Positions 49,336 to 62,510 of a stretch of 64,000 bases of DNA are shown piece by piece. Under the pieces are notes generated by a model that was not told where the DNA came from, did no database searches, and worked only from the letters and a program-made list of their open reading frames with translations. The stretch spans positions 44,351,330 through 44,415,329 of the forward strand of contig OZ024863.1 in NCBI GenBank assembly GCA_964017155.1. The letters are read 5' to 3'. Position numbers and translations under genes: made by a program. Within the stretch, counting starts at the first letter, position 1; each line of letters opens with the position of its first letter. The DNA is from Oasisia sp. SBJ-2009 (taxonomy: Eukaryota; Annelida; Polychaeta; Sabellida; Siboglinidae).

Positions 49336-50727
49336 TAGCGCCTCTGTAACTAGCATTCGTAAAACATCATTCATTAATCGTATTCATTTAACACGTTTTC
49401 TCTCTGCACAAAAACTGTCACACACCCCGCCATCACCACGGAAACAAACATGTTTCTGGAAAGTCTCACAATCAACGTGCGATGGAAAAGTCACACTCGA
49501 GAAACAACAAGAAAATAAACAAGTTTGGTCCGTACAAAATAACAAAAGGGCACACTTGATATGCTAATGCAGCAGATGGGAAGTTTTTCCTATAACAAGG
49601 ACAACGAATTGAGTTGAGTTTTTGTAAGATAATTAAATATCGTGGGTAGACAGAAGTCAATTGGATTGTAACTAATTTCTGGTAACTCAATTGTAGAAAT
49701 TCTTGTGTTTACTTGTGCTACAGACCCAAGCTGTTTACTTCGTTACAAATGCATAATAAAATTATGAATTCTAGATATGTGCTAATCCATAAAAAACAGT
49801 ATGTTCGTTACATAAAATATTTCCTGGGTACGTGACAAGCGTGGCCAACCATAGACTACCACAAACATGGACTATTTAACAATTACAATGTAAGCATAAT
49901 TTTATGGCTACAAAGTAACAGTCTATTCATTTTATCGTAAAATCAGGTTATGTAGTGTAAATGATATCTAATCTAAACCCATTATTTTTCATACTATGTT
50001 GTATATTCCTGTGTTGCTGTTGTTAAATAAACATTCATTCATTCATTCATTCATTCAGTCTGCTCAAATCAGGGTTTCAAAGAACCATATCTTTCAAACA
50101 CACCTTGGTCCGTATCAGTTTAATTACAGTCTTGGGGCAAATGCCTTGTTTATATAATTTTTACACCAGATAACCACATGGCCACTGTGTGATCGTGTGA
50201 ACACAATACATTTATTTACTTGTCTTGAGAAAAAAATCGGCCAAAGTTGATGAATATGTTGAATGGCAACAATGATTTTCACAAACAAATACCTAATAAC
50301 TTTTAAATAAAAAAAAATTCTACCAACCTTTGGAGCAAATAACAAGGCCAGTAATAATATTTTAGTATAAGGGAGGTTACAATTCAATTATCTCTAACAC
50401 AAGAAAGTCCGTCTTTGCACAGTATATAAAAAACAAATATGTAAATAAAACCAAATAACTGCCTTTGTGTCTCTTGAAATGCAGATCAGAAGCCAATGTT
50501 AAAAGGAAGTGAATAAAAACAGAACGATGTGAGTGCGACAAGGAGGAGATGCATTTACCATGTTCTACAGGCAGTGCTGTAATATACAGATGTGATTCAC
50601 TGAAGCAGATTCGATCAGTCGCAACGTCACAACAGGTCACGTAACCCGAGGATATGACAAAAGTGACCAGTGTCTTGGCCCAGCCGCACAACATTGTTGA
50701 CCACGCACATAAACACCTACCTCGCAT
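49336..50727. other. No gene seen
   Basis: Unique sequence with a CATT tetranucleotide run at 50031-50057. Confidence 0.6.
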
Positions 50728-51010
50728 GCTATTGTTAACCACCGAGAGATACCCGCCTTAGAAACGATGCCTCATTGCCATTAACGATCATTGTGCGAGC
50801 TTCCTGTTGCAAGAAAACCTTGCCAAGCCGCCGTGGCGCATTAGCAGAGATGCACTGGGCGATCCTGTTTGCGAACGACACAAAGAATCCGAACAGCTCG
50901 GATAAATGCCACAGCAGAGATGTAACTTGGCTGTGATGTCCACGTCTTCGTGTCACCACGCACCTGTTTTTGTCATACCGAGTGACATGTGACAACACCA
51001 GGATTTTGCC
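50728..51010 (-). other. CpG-richer open segment, possible relic or untranslated exon
   Basis: A - strand frame of 87 codons (50735-50998) includes RRLGKVFLQQEARTMIVNGN, loosely like exon 4D. In another frame it ends VVNNSMR before GTAGGT, loosely like the end of exon 4A. It lies 7 kb upstream of the receptor ATG, so it cannot belong to this coding sequence. It could be a relic, a 5'UTR exon or chance. Confidence 0.2.
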
Positions 51011-54000
51011 GCCTCGCCTAGCGATCGCGTGCTCGAGTCACAAGTCATTATTGTGACCGAATGTCCACAATTGACAGTGTCAGCTGATAATGGAAAATCG
51101 GTGCTCCGCTATGTCCGTTGCATGGAATCTTTGTCTACGTGGTCAAGACAGGCTTGGCTATCTCAAGGCGACAATATGACTCGGGGGCTGTGCTTTAGGT
51201 ATATCCAATTATGGCAAACATCACTTGATGCTTATACGAATAATACAGAATGTGCACATAATTACACAACTGCATTGACAATTATGTCTCGGTACATTGC
51301 ACAACAAACCTCACTAATTTTGTTTCACAAGAACTTTTTCTATCATACCTTCATAAAATAAACTCTTTTTTTAAACAGCTTTTTCACGCTCACCTCTAAT
51401 TAACCACGACAGTGTTTACATTGTCACTATTAGATACAGGTATCATTTCCAATTACAGTTACACATCAGTCCGGCTCTAGACGAAAACGTCACACACAAT
51501 GCTGCATTTGCGAGCTAAGGCGTCACTGCACACGTGCAGTAGACAGTGCGGCGAAACAACAATGCCTTCTAACCACGCATTATGAAAATGATCCATCTCT
51601 TCTCATGCCCATGTAATGAGCTTAACAATGGCGATGCAGTGTGCCGGCCACAACCTACCTGCACACGCGGGACATGCACACGATGTGGCGGCCACTGCCG
51701 AATCTCAGGCTACCTGGGTAGGTGAATTATAGATGACCCAGCGAGTCCATCGAGGCTGGCCATCAACCTCCATCAGGCCTGGTCTGGCCGCCGCAAGAAG
51801 CCATCAGTGTCTAAGGTACACAGCCACACAGCCAGGGTCTGTATGGTCTCAGGTGAGGGCTGCAGTGTCTCAGGTAAGAGACACGGACGGTCTCACAGAG
51901 CCCTGCCGCTTCATATCACGAGCGAATGCCACAGAAACATGGCTGCTCACAGCAACGGCTCACACGGTCTCTGAGCCTCCACCGCGGCAGTTCTGTCAGC
52001 GCAGGGAGCAATTTGATCATCAGGCAAACTCTGAGTGAGTTTTGTCAGATCGGCCATCACTGTACAACGACAGTCAACGGGGCTCTCAAATTGTGTAGAA
52101 CTATCATCAGTGACACTGCAACTGTCATCAGCCATGCACTCAAACACTACATTTGTCACCAGTCATGCAGCTTCTCAATGACTGTACAACTGTCATCAGA
52201 CATGTTCTCAATGATTGTACAACTGTTGTACGCTGACCTTAAAAAAGCCTGTCTTTTACCGTTAAAAAAGGTAAATTCTGTCCAAAATAAAACACATCAT
52301 AAAACAAATCATGTATCATATTACTTTATTTGTTTTTTCTCATGGTATTTATCATTGTAAATCTCCCTCCTCCACCCACCTTGATTGAAGTATCTCGCAT
52401 CCTCCAACGTTATACAACATTTCACAAACACTAAAATGTCTAAATTAGCTTGTCACAGCAGTGAACAAAAACACTCATCTTTCAGCTCAACTCAATTACT
52501 ATCAATTTTTAATAACCAAAAATTACACGTTCTGTTTATTTATTTAATAACAAGCCAGTCAGGGCTGGCCAAAAACGACATGCATCACTAGGTGATAAAC
52601 TCAATGACCCTGGCTCCGTCAAGGTGAGAGATGCGAACCACTAATAGCACATGTGGCTGTGTAAAAATCAATCTCTGCTCTCTAAACCATCCCTTTCTTT
52701 GCCAATTGACACACATCAAGTTTTAAAAGAACATCTGTAGCGGTTTGATACAAAACAATGATCAGGAAATAAAACGGCATAATACAGACGCAAAATTCTA
52801 ATGAATTCGATAATGTCACCCTACAACTACACAAGGCCAATCAGACAGTAATAAGACGTGATGTGATGTAAGACAAATATAGCACTACACCGAGACTACG
52901 GCAATCATTCAGTCGCCAGTTCCTAGATCTTTAATTAATCATGCAAAGCACCAATCTAATGGACAACATGATCAATTTTTCATATACTACTAGCTCGGGT
53001 CTGCTACAACACAAAGGAGTCAATACGGAGCGGTCACAGCAAACATTGACTCCATGGACCGGCTAAAGCAGACCTTGACTCAGTGGACCAAAGCCTCATT
53101 TAAGGGGTTGTACTGACAAAACCATTATCTGCTGTAAAATACGGCTAAATAACAATAAATAAATATAATAAATAAAAATATTCAATTTTGATCAAGCACA
53201 GCACTAACGCTACATGATCTTCGAACTTTTTAACAGTTTTCAACGGTAAATTTCACAAACTGAAAAACCCTTACCTGTTACAATATAGTCTATAAGCTGT
53301 CTAGTGTTGCATTGTTTGTTTCACCTAATTTACATAGCAAACACAGGACCTGGGGGCAAATTCCCTTCAGTCAAAAGCCCTCCAGCTGAAAAGCCCATCA
53401 ATCAAAAATTCAATAGATGAAAGGACCTCCTTGTCAAACATTGAAAGGGATGTCCACATTGTTGGTCAAAAGATACATTTATTATTAATCTAAGTTATGA
53501 ATATGTCTTTGTAATGTTAGGTAATGCGAAAAATCTATATTGTTTGTATTAAAAGTTTCCTAAAATTTACCTTATCCTATACTCCAATGCTGAAAAGTTA
53601 ATTGTACATGTGTACCTTGAAAAATATCTACACAATTTTAACAAAGACAATTTTGCTGAAACAAAATTAACATAATTTGCTACTTATCTAGACAAATTTA
53701 TTGCCAAACATTTGTTACTTCACTTGTCTTTTACATATCACTAATAACATAAGTCAGTAGGAATTTAGATAATTTTTAATGAATGTTTTCTTTACCGAAA
53801 CGTATCTTACCATTTGTAACCTATAGGTCTTTTGATCTACACAGTTTTATACCGACAGCCGTCAGGGCAATGACCTTACAATGTAATTTATCTGCCAAAG
53901 TAATGTTGTGTGGACATGACACTGTGGATACATCAAGACGGGCTTCATTGTAGTTCAGACGGCTTAGTCTGTCACATGTTCAAAGTGACCGTTCTTGAAA

Positions 54001-54975
54001 GCACTGAATAAGTGACACAAGGTAACAAACATGCCACATTTTCTTGGCTGAAATTGGTACTTTTTACTTGAAATCTTATCAATCATTTTAACCCAAATAC
54101 AGGCATATGACATCTTGAAAATACACATCAGGTTGGAAGTATAATATAAATAGATTTTTCATATAATGCAACTATAAATTTAAAAACAACTTCAACATGA
54201 CGATATTTCTCACTACTTGGTGACCATCCTGTAGCATTCCTAGTCTCACTGACAGTTATTGTCCACACATGATGAAACATCGTTTTTCATGAGTTTCACA
54301 GGAAACTTTGAAAATCAGTTTTTACAGGAAAATAATGAGGGATTGTCTGCAGTAGAACAATAAATAATTTTACTGTATCTAGCCGACTTCAGCTATTGGT
54401 GCATGCTTTCTGTTACATCACCCACGATGTCAGTCGAGAAGTCTGTTGTCTAGCTAGGAGCTCCCAGGTATGTGACATTGTCACACCTTGGTTGGTGGCA
54501 GGAAAGGAAGCTTCCATTACCGTCCGTGGTAACAGGAATATACAATGTGCCAAGATTGTACAATTACAGTAAATTAGCACCTATCTGGCAGTTCATTAGT
54601 CAAAGATCGTGTGAAACTTAGACACCAACTGTTGAATGATTTTTCCTCGATTTTACATTTTCTTCCCTATTAAAGAATAAACGTAATAAGCAAATTAATA
54701 TAATTTAATGTTTCTTCCAAACTCTGTTTTTTTAGACGTTTGATATAGAAAGCACACATAACCTGTATAAACTTCAACAAGTTTTTTTATGCAAATGTAT
54801 TACCTGTTTTTTTTAAACAATGGACAAATTAAAAAATTAAACATTAATTCATATGTAAGGGTCACTCTCCAAAAAGTCTAAAGGTTGGCATTGCAGGAGC
54901 AATTTTGTTTCACAGTCTCAAACTCAATCTAAATTGTGTGGATATAAAGTAGATATATACATATATTTGCATTTA
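51011..54975. other. No gene seen
   Basis: Moderately GC-rich at 51480-52040, then AT-rich. Degenerate repeats of actgtcatcag/tgtacaactgt lie at 52090-52230. No conserved frame or splice pattern was recognised. Confidence 0.55.
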
Positions 54976-55027
54976 ATTGTGCACACTAATTGCTATAATT
55001 TTGGCATGCAGAAAATATGTGACTAAG

Positions 55028-55028
<1 letters not shown>

Positions 55029-55086
<58 letters not shown>
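55029..55086. repeat. (TA)n microsatellite
   Basis: A pure TA dinucleotide run. Confidence 0.95.
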
Positions 55087-55089
<3 letters not shown>

Positions 55090-57510
55090 ACTAATGTGTG
55101 TGACAGCTATATATATATTAGTCACACATTATTTGCATACCAAATGTTTACATGTCACATATGTACTGGTGTTTGCCAAATGGTCATAGAGTAACCTTGA
55201 CAGTATACTGAATAAAAATAGTTACAAACTCTCACAGTTACAATAAATTATATCCCTTCGCTTAAATGTATGACGAGTGGGTACCAGCTAGCTGACAGGA
55301 GCAGAAGATAGCAATAAACAACTTATGTGTAATAATTTCAGTGTGGCTGAATACTTCCCATAGCAATTACATGGTCTGTCACAGCTGGGGGTGTACATTA
55401 CACGTCACGAGAAGTCTATAGAATGAGATACCATGCTGTATATGGAACCCAGCTACATTACTGTCATTATAACGTAAACCTATCCGAAACAAACACTGTG
55501 AAAGCTATTCATAGCTCAATGCCACAATTCAATAGGTACCCAAATACATCCCAAGGTACAGATATTTGAAATATGCAAGCCACACCTAGCAGCCAGCTAA
55601 GGCAAAAACATGTTGGGCCTGCACGTGCTAAACCGTCCCAGGTGCATAATTATTAAAATATGGGGTTAGGTGGCGGAACTAATGTTGTTTTAATACATAC
55701 CCCGGGTACATGTGAATATACCTTGCATTTGCATAAGCAGGACATAATGTCACAAATCAAGCATGGGTTTGTGGAACTTAAAAATACCTGAAAGGATGCG
55801 CTGCCTGTGAATGTGCAAAAGCATTTGTTCTCGAATTGCTCCAGTAAACAGCCGTGGATTCCCTATATTGGTCACATTGCAAAGACCCTGGAACCTGCAG
55901 GGACTTGATTGATTGCTAATACCCATTTCACAGGTTTGTTTTACGGGAACAGAAAAAAGTCTATCACCGGAACTGTTCCTTGGAAAACCAAACTAGAGAA
56001 AATCCCTTCTGCTATCTAAAATGGATACCTTCAAAAAACATGAAAATGGTATTTAAAACAGATAGAACAAGGACTTGTGTCATAGTCTGCAATGTTCACT
56101 ACCATAATAAATATACTTCAATTATGCCTTAGTGTATTGATTTAACACAAATTAAAGATGCTTTAACTATGGCTCCCTGAATCAATCATCTTATTAATCT
56201 CATTTCAAGTCCACATTGAGCAAATCTACATTGGTATCCACACCCATATGCGAGCTGGTTTTGGCAAACTATTTATAGAATTTTGCTAAATTATCCGACA
56301 AGTTGTTAACTTATTTAATGTATGCAAATTAATTCAAGTGACTCTCAAAACTGGAATATTAACATGAATCCATGAATTTATTAAACGCATATAATTTCTG
56401 TGCTGACGTTGCAAACGTTCCAAGCTCCATCAAAACCCATGTGGTTAACAAATTCCGTGTTTTAGGTCAAATGTTGTTGTTATTCACTCTATGAAATTAC
56501 AATTGTACAATATACATTGTACACAATGTAACTGCATTTTGCTAAATGCGATAAAAAAAATGTTTTAAAAGTATGAAGTATTATCATAATCTGACAACTA
56601 ATAACAAGGTGTCTCATTATTATAATGCTGTGCAGTAAATTATACAGTATGTGGTAGTATTAATACATTATAACCAATAGACCGTATATATGAAAAGGTC
56701 AGACAAGTAGCAAGATGATTACCAATAGGCCCCCGGCCTACAAACTCAGACCCAGTCGAGTCTAACATCTAATTGGCCACAGACAAGTCAAATGTACACA
56801 TGAATACAGGATGCTTTCGACGCATCCAAATGTGTGAGGTTAGTAACATTCATTGCAATCGCATCTTATTATATAAAGCCATTTCCGTTGTATGCAGTGA
56901 CAAACATAACAGTTACAACAATCTGAAGAAGAGTGTTTGTCAGTTGATGAATCAGCAGTTTCCATGGAAGCCATGATGCTTTTATGTGACAGCACTGCGC
57001 CCTTGAAATAAGGGCGACTTTTGTTAACAAATATGTTGATTTCAACATCACTACACCTTTCAAAAAATATATTTGGGCCCTCAGCCTACACCATGATTTG
57101 TTTACTGGACATGCACTAGGGGAGTTTTTGTTGCATGTTGTGTGTTTATTCAATGGTCATGCAATGCACGCTGATGCATATGCCAACAAAACTTATTGCT
57201 CAGACAAGTGCAAGATTTGCCAGAAATTTAATCAGGGCAACAAGAAATGCTGTGTTTTGTAGGTCAATATATGCTTCAACATCTTGCAGAGTTGGGCTAT
57301 GTCTGCTTGAGATCATGGTCGACGTCACACAACCTTGGTGCACTGCAGAAATACATGTCACTATTCGCACAAACACGAACAACATCTGTTGGACAATGTG
57401 CGTTCATCATTAAGAAATGTAGAAACCTGTTTATTCAGAAACAGGAAAGTCTTGCTTATGACTGCCAATGTCTGAGATAGCTACAGCATAACTATAAAGT
57501 CATATTTATT
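55087..57510. other. No gene seen
   Basis: AT-rich unique sequence. Open frames near 56770-57480 have no recognisable family signature. Confidence 0.55.
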
Positions 57511-57514
57511 TATA

Positions 57515-57690
<176 letters not shown>

Positions 57691-58629
57691 CTGGTGATGT
57701 TGATACCATTGTTTTCAGAGTTTGTAGGTCTCATCTCTCGTATAGGAGTGGTCTACATATAGGCTGTCTTTAGGATTATATTAATCAATGACTTTTTGCA
57801 ATGTTGTTTGTTGCTTGTATTCTAAAAAAATAAATGTACATGACAGATGTTTTTAAAGTTGCAATGCTGGTCTTTATAAAATTGCTTTATCACAACTGTG
57901 CATAATAACAAAAACCTAACTGAAAAACTAACTGCTGTGTGCTATTATATACTTTGTAACCACCCGTCAACAACCATAAATATAACCGTGTGGTTTATAC
58001 ATTACAGTCCCGGGCAGAAGACATTTTTTTCAGCTGCAAGTCCTTTATATGTTTCGCCACAACTGTACATGATACAAAAACTCTAACTTACAAACTGACA
58101 CACATCCATACACCACAGTCATATAATTTCTTTATAAATTCTTACGACAGATTGATTTGTTTGAAACTTTCAGTTTAAATCTAATATTTTTACTGACAAA
58201 CTGTTCTATAAATATATATATTTTATGGAATCTTGAAGAACGTAATTTTTTGTCATGGATATGTAGCATTGTGCCTCAGGTTTTTTCCGCATAATCTGTT
58301 TATCACAATGTGTTTTGCAGACATTGGAGAACACGGTAAATATATTGTATCATAATAAGTCTAGATCAGGTGACTTACCCAACACGCAAATTACTAAATT
58401 TAATATTTTCGTTTACATTGTTAAGCGTTAAAAATAGCAGCAGCAAAACAGAACTGAGACAAAGATACGCTCGCCGCACACAAGGCTCAGATACAAGGGC
58501 GAGATATGCAAAACTTTCCAGAGTGCTCAGCATTAGGTGACATATTGTTATACATGTTTGTGTTCAAGCAGTGAAACTAATGTCGTTTTAATGGCAGTGT
58601 TGTTCGTTCACAAAAAATACTTTGGCCCA

Positions 58630-58775
58630 GTTAACTTGACGGGGTACTGCAGTAGGTGATTGACAGTACCTCAGTCAGATACACTACTGGCCTGGTTAAC
58701 TACCATGACTTTACGAAGTACTGCAGTAGGTGGTTGACAGGACCTGAGTCAGGTACACTACTGGCCTGGTTTGTC
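58630..58775. repeat. Two-copy tandem repeat of about 80 bp
   Basis: The phrases gtactgcagtaggtg, ttgacag, cctcagtcag/cctgagtcag and tacactactggcctggtt occur twice in direct succession. Confidence 0.85.
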
Positions 58776-61700
58776 TATGATAGGCTAATCTGTCAATTGT
58801 TGTGGCAAACCACAACCGCAGGAGGGAATTCATCCTACCATCACTAGGATTGTACTATTTGTAGCTGCCGCTCAATGTATTGATATACACAGCTATGATA
58901 TGATAAAATATACTGGTATGTGACACCAATATGTCATACAAATATTTTCTATGATGTTTTGCCTCAAATTGTTTTTATCATGAAAGGAAAAAGTTATTAA
59001 ATAAAAAAAGTGCCATAGTTTATCATTGATTCCGAAGTATCTAACCATATATGACAGCTGAAATCATCTCTCCAGTGACTCCTTCAGTTTACCCTCCCAA
59101 TCTCCAACGAACATCTTTTTTAGTTTAGTAACTTTAGTTACTTAGTAATGCCTTAGATATCATGTTGTGACTCATGTGTCAAGATACATGAGAATAATGA
59201 TACTGTTACCACCTAATGTGCCACATTTAACAAACGACATAAGTAAGAAAGTAAGTAATCACGGCAACATCTACAACATAGCTCACCCAGGAAACCTTTC
59301 AACTCAGCACTGGTAAGGTTTGCATTGATGGCTTGAAGTTGGTGTCTTGCTATACTGGTATTTCACATTATAAGTCACTTTATTTTATTAAAAATGTTAA
59401 ATAATCTAATACATTAATTTTATTTAAAGTGTGTTCCATACAGACAGGTGTCTAAAGTTTGATACTCGCATTGCCAGCAATCCAGTTGGGTTTTCTTTAG
59501 TACTGATAACTTGATGAATTGCCAAGATAATCAGTTTGTCTGCAGTTTTGAAAACGTTACAGAAAGCAAAATACTGGTTTGGCCAGAGTTCACATGATAC
59601 CATCATAGACACGATGCACGCTAGTCTAAATATAACCATGTGATCCTTTTCATGTTGGTCAAAACAGAAATTCAAATACTGGTGTCCCCTAATTATGTCC
59701 CCAGCTGCTTAGGAAATCCGATACGCTTGTTGAGCTCAGCTTGTCTTTGTTATGGCAGGATGCACCAAGTACATGGATATTATCATGCTTAGATCAAATC
59801 ACAACAATTTCGAAAAAAAAACTTTTTACCATATTCTATTTTCAGTTCCTGTAAACTCAGCAGCCATATATAAAGTCCACGTAATTGTCCTACACTTGGT
59901 GTTTGATTAGATAGTAACAGCTCTCTTGTAATCAAATCCAAAGCCGGAAAATCTGAAAGAAATTAATATCAGTTATGGGTTCACCGGTGCATCTCAGTAA
60001 CAAAACCTTTCTGAAGCTGCCCTCCGGCAAATTGTGTTTATGAACTCAACATTCTGTGTGGCCAGTCTGGTGTGACATGCGACATGTGACGTGATGTTCT
60101 AAATACGCCTCCCGCCAGGTGATATGCTTATTGTGCGCTGCGGAGCCAAAGGAAATCATTAGGATTTAAACCAGGCCACACTGATGACTCTATTGCCTAA
60201 GTACAATGATGTCAACGAGCGCCACCAGGGACAGACTATCATGGCCGACGCGAACACGCAGCCCGGCCAAAATGTCAATCCACGCGGAGATTCAATAATA
60301 TATTAAAATAATGCAACAGTGCAACTATCGTTTTCACCTCGCCTATTAGATGACAAGCTCGCTAAGGTGTCCCCGTGGACCATATCTGTCACTTTGTTGT
60401 ATATCGGAGATGATGAAATCAGCACCGGTGCTGATCTGGTTTATGTGAAATCAAGCGGTGGCAGGTTTCTTCATGTGTGATATTCCCCAGTCGACGCCTA
60501 TTGACGGCACTGATGACGGGTGACCCCCGGGAGACCGGGAAAAAAGGGGATTAGGAAACACACAAAAGTAAAGCCATCTTGATACAATAACCGGCATCAA
60601 AAAAGTGGAGACACTGAGACGTGTTGGGTAAGTACTTGTTCAAACGAAGGATGCTAACAAAGGAAGAACTGAAACTCTGGAAGACGACTTGGAAGAGAGA
60701 GAGATGGACTAATAGATATATAACAGCACACAATAACGGGGTCATGCAAAGCACGAAACTTTGACTGACTGGCATGCTATGGGAACTATGTCTTTGTTGT
60801 GCCCGTTTAAAGCAGCCCCACTTAAGAGCATTCATTTAAAAACTCTCAAAATTCACACAAGCCTCCAGGTATCAACCAACAATAAAGGTGCTCTGTAGTC
60901 CATTTAGTACAGCCTGAAGCCCAAGCTGTGCAGTGAAGGAAAGTCAGTCATTGAAAGAAACCAACTGAATGTTCCACACGCCCAGGCCGAAACAACAGAT
61001 GAATTCATCCAGTTACAGTACACTCAACATTTGCATTGTGACAAACCTCCTTAGCACATACCAGTATTAGAATCAGTAATGAAATACTTTTGCCTCAAGA
61101 TAATCAGGATAACTAGAACTCATGTTTACCATATCAAGACAGTGATATAAAACATCTGGCCAAAGCTTGTACAGTTTGCTATGGAGCTGACCAGGTAATA
61201 ATTAACAGAACACTTGACATCTTAAAACTGTCTGCTTCTGGGAAGTAACTTCTACTTCTTCTAACGTGTCTATAACATGACGATTTAATACACGTTTCCT
61301 AACAGCTTATCTGCATTTGCCCTGCTGTTCCAGGAACCTAACCTCCATCAAGGGAAAGCCAGTCTGGTACAACAGACATTAGTCCTTGGAACTGATAACA
61401 ATCTACCGAAAAGGCTAGCTTTCTTTGTGAATCAGCAATGTTCGTTTACCAAAAACCAAACAGATGAAAAAATAAACGAACAGATTAAAACACATTTGTT
61501 TTCTGGTAAATAATAACTTTCAGAGCATGGGCAAAACAGAACAACAATCCTTACATAATTTTATGCCATGAGAATGTTTTAATAAAATTGAACTGATCAG
61601 ATGTAGCTAGGCTAACGATCATGCCTGTACTCTCACACCAGAAATGGCCGTAAAAGGTGAAAGAAATCATACTAAACTGTAACATTAAAGACATCACACA

Positions 61701-62190
61701 AACCAGTGTGTTCCTTTAGTAAATGCATGTCATCAGGCCTTGTGAAATAATTACACATTTCTGCAATTTGTTGTCTACTGAATATCAACTTTTAAAAAAG
61801 AGAAAGCTGTTAATTGAGACAAAATCCTAACTATGCTAAGAAGCCATTTAATCCATGTTCTGCACTTCTAGTACTTAACACACTCACTTTTGTCGGCAGG
61901 GATCAGAAAGGTATGTACATAATGACATCATACACTAACACACTAAGAAACTGAAGAAACAAAAAGTGAGCAGAGACAATACTTGTGTCTGTGTATGCCC
62001 GTGTATATAAACACACTTAAACGACCGTCATTTCTACACCACATGCACACGTCATAGCCTGAGCTTTCGGTGACCTCGACAAGGTTTCGAAACATCCATA
62101 CATTACTACACCATTAACCACATACCATCCAGTACACTTGACTCAACACACAAAACACAACACACAACACACACACGGCTATCTTACCTG
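58776..62190. other. No gene seen; CpG-richer patch at about 60100-60550
   Basis: Mostly AT-rich unique sequence. The 60100-60550 stretch is richer in CpG (for example ggccgacgcgaacacgcagc) and could be regulatory, but I see no core promoter element or conserved frame. Confidence 0.45.
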
Positions 62191-62193
62191 TAG

Positions 62194-62510
62194 ATACATT
62201 CCACTGAACTGGTATCACGGGAACGCACACAGAACCCCGACTACACAACCCTACACGGGAGGGCACACGAGGAACACTGGGACACCGCTGCCGTAGCAAG
62301 CCCAAACTGCCCATATCATGAGCATGTCAAATAGAGCGTGACTTGAGACTGGCCTGCTGAAGTCAACAACATCCAAACAAAGTGCCGCGGCCGCTACGAG
62401 GACACAGATGGATGAATGCGCTAGCCTCATACGCCGTGTCACGGGGTCAACCAAATCACGAGGTCACGAGATCAGCCAACCACGGCGTCTCGGCTAAATG
62501 TGGCGCTATC
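62194..62510 (-). promoter_or_regulatory. CpG-rich segment with a good donor; candidate 5' untranslated exon
   Basis: On the - strand the segment ends GGAATGTATCTACAG before GTAAGA, a good splice donor, and it is GC- and CpG-rich against AT-rich flanks. The receptor exon at 43613-43790 has an acceptor and needs an upstream untranslated exon, so this could be its promoter and first exon. A short frame starting MRLAHSSICVLVAAAALCLD resembles a signal peptide but soon meets a stop. The assignment is speculative. Confidence 0.22.

Noticed and set aside
51029..51361. 110-codon + strand open frame
   Set aside because: No recognisable family, signal peptide or splice structure, and composition like the surrounding sequence.
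56773..57480. Cluster of short + strand frames
   Set aside because: No domain signature and no consistent splice joins; likely chance frames.
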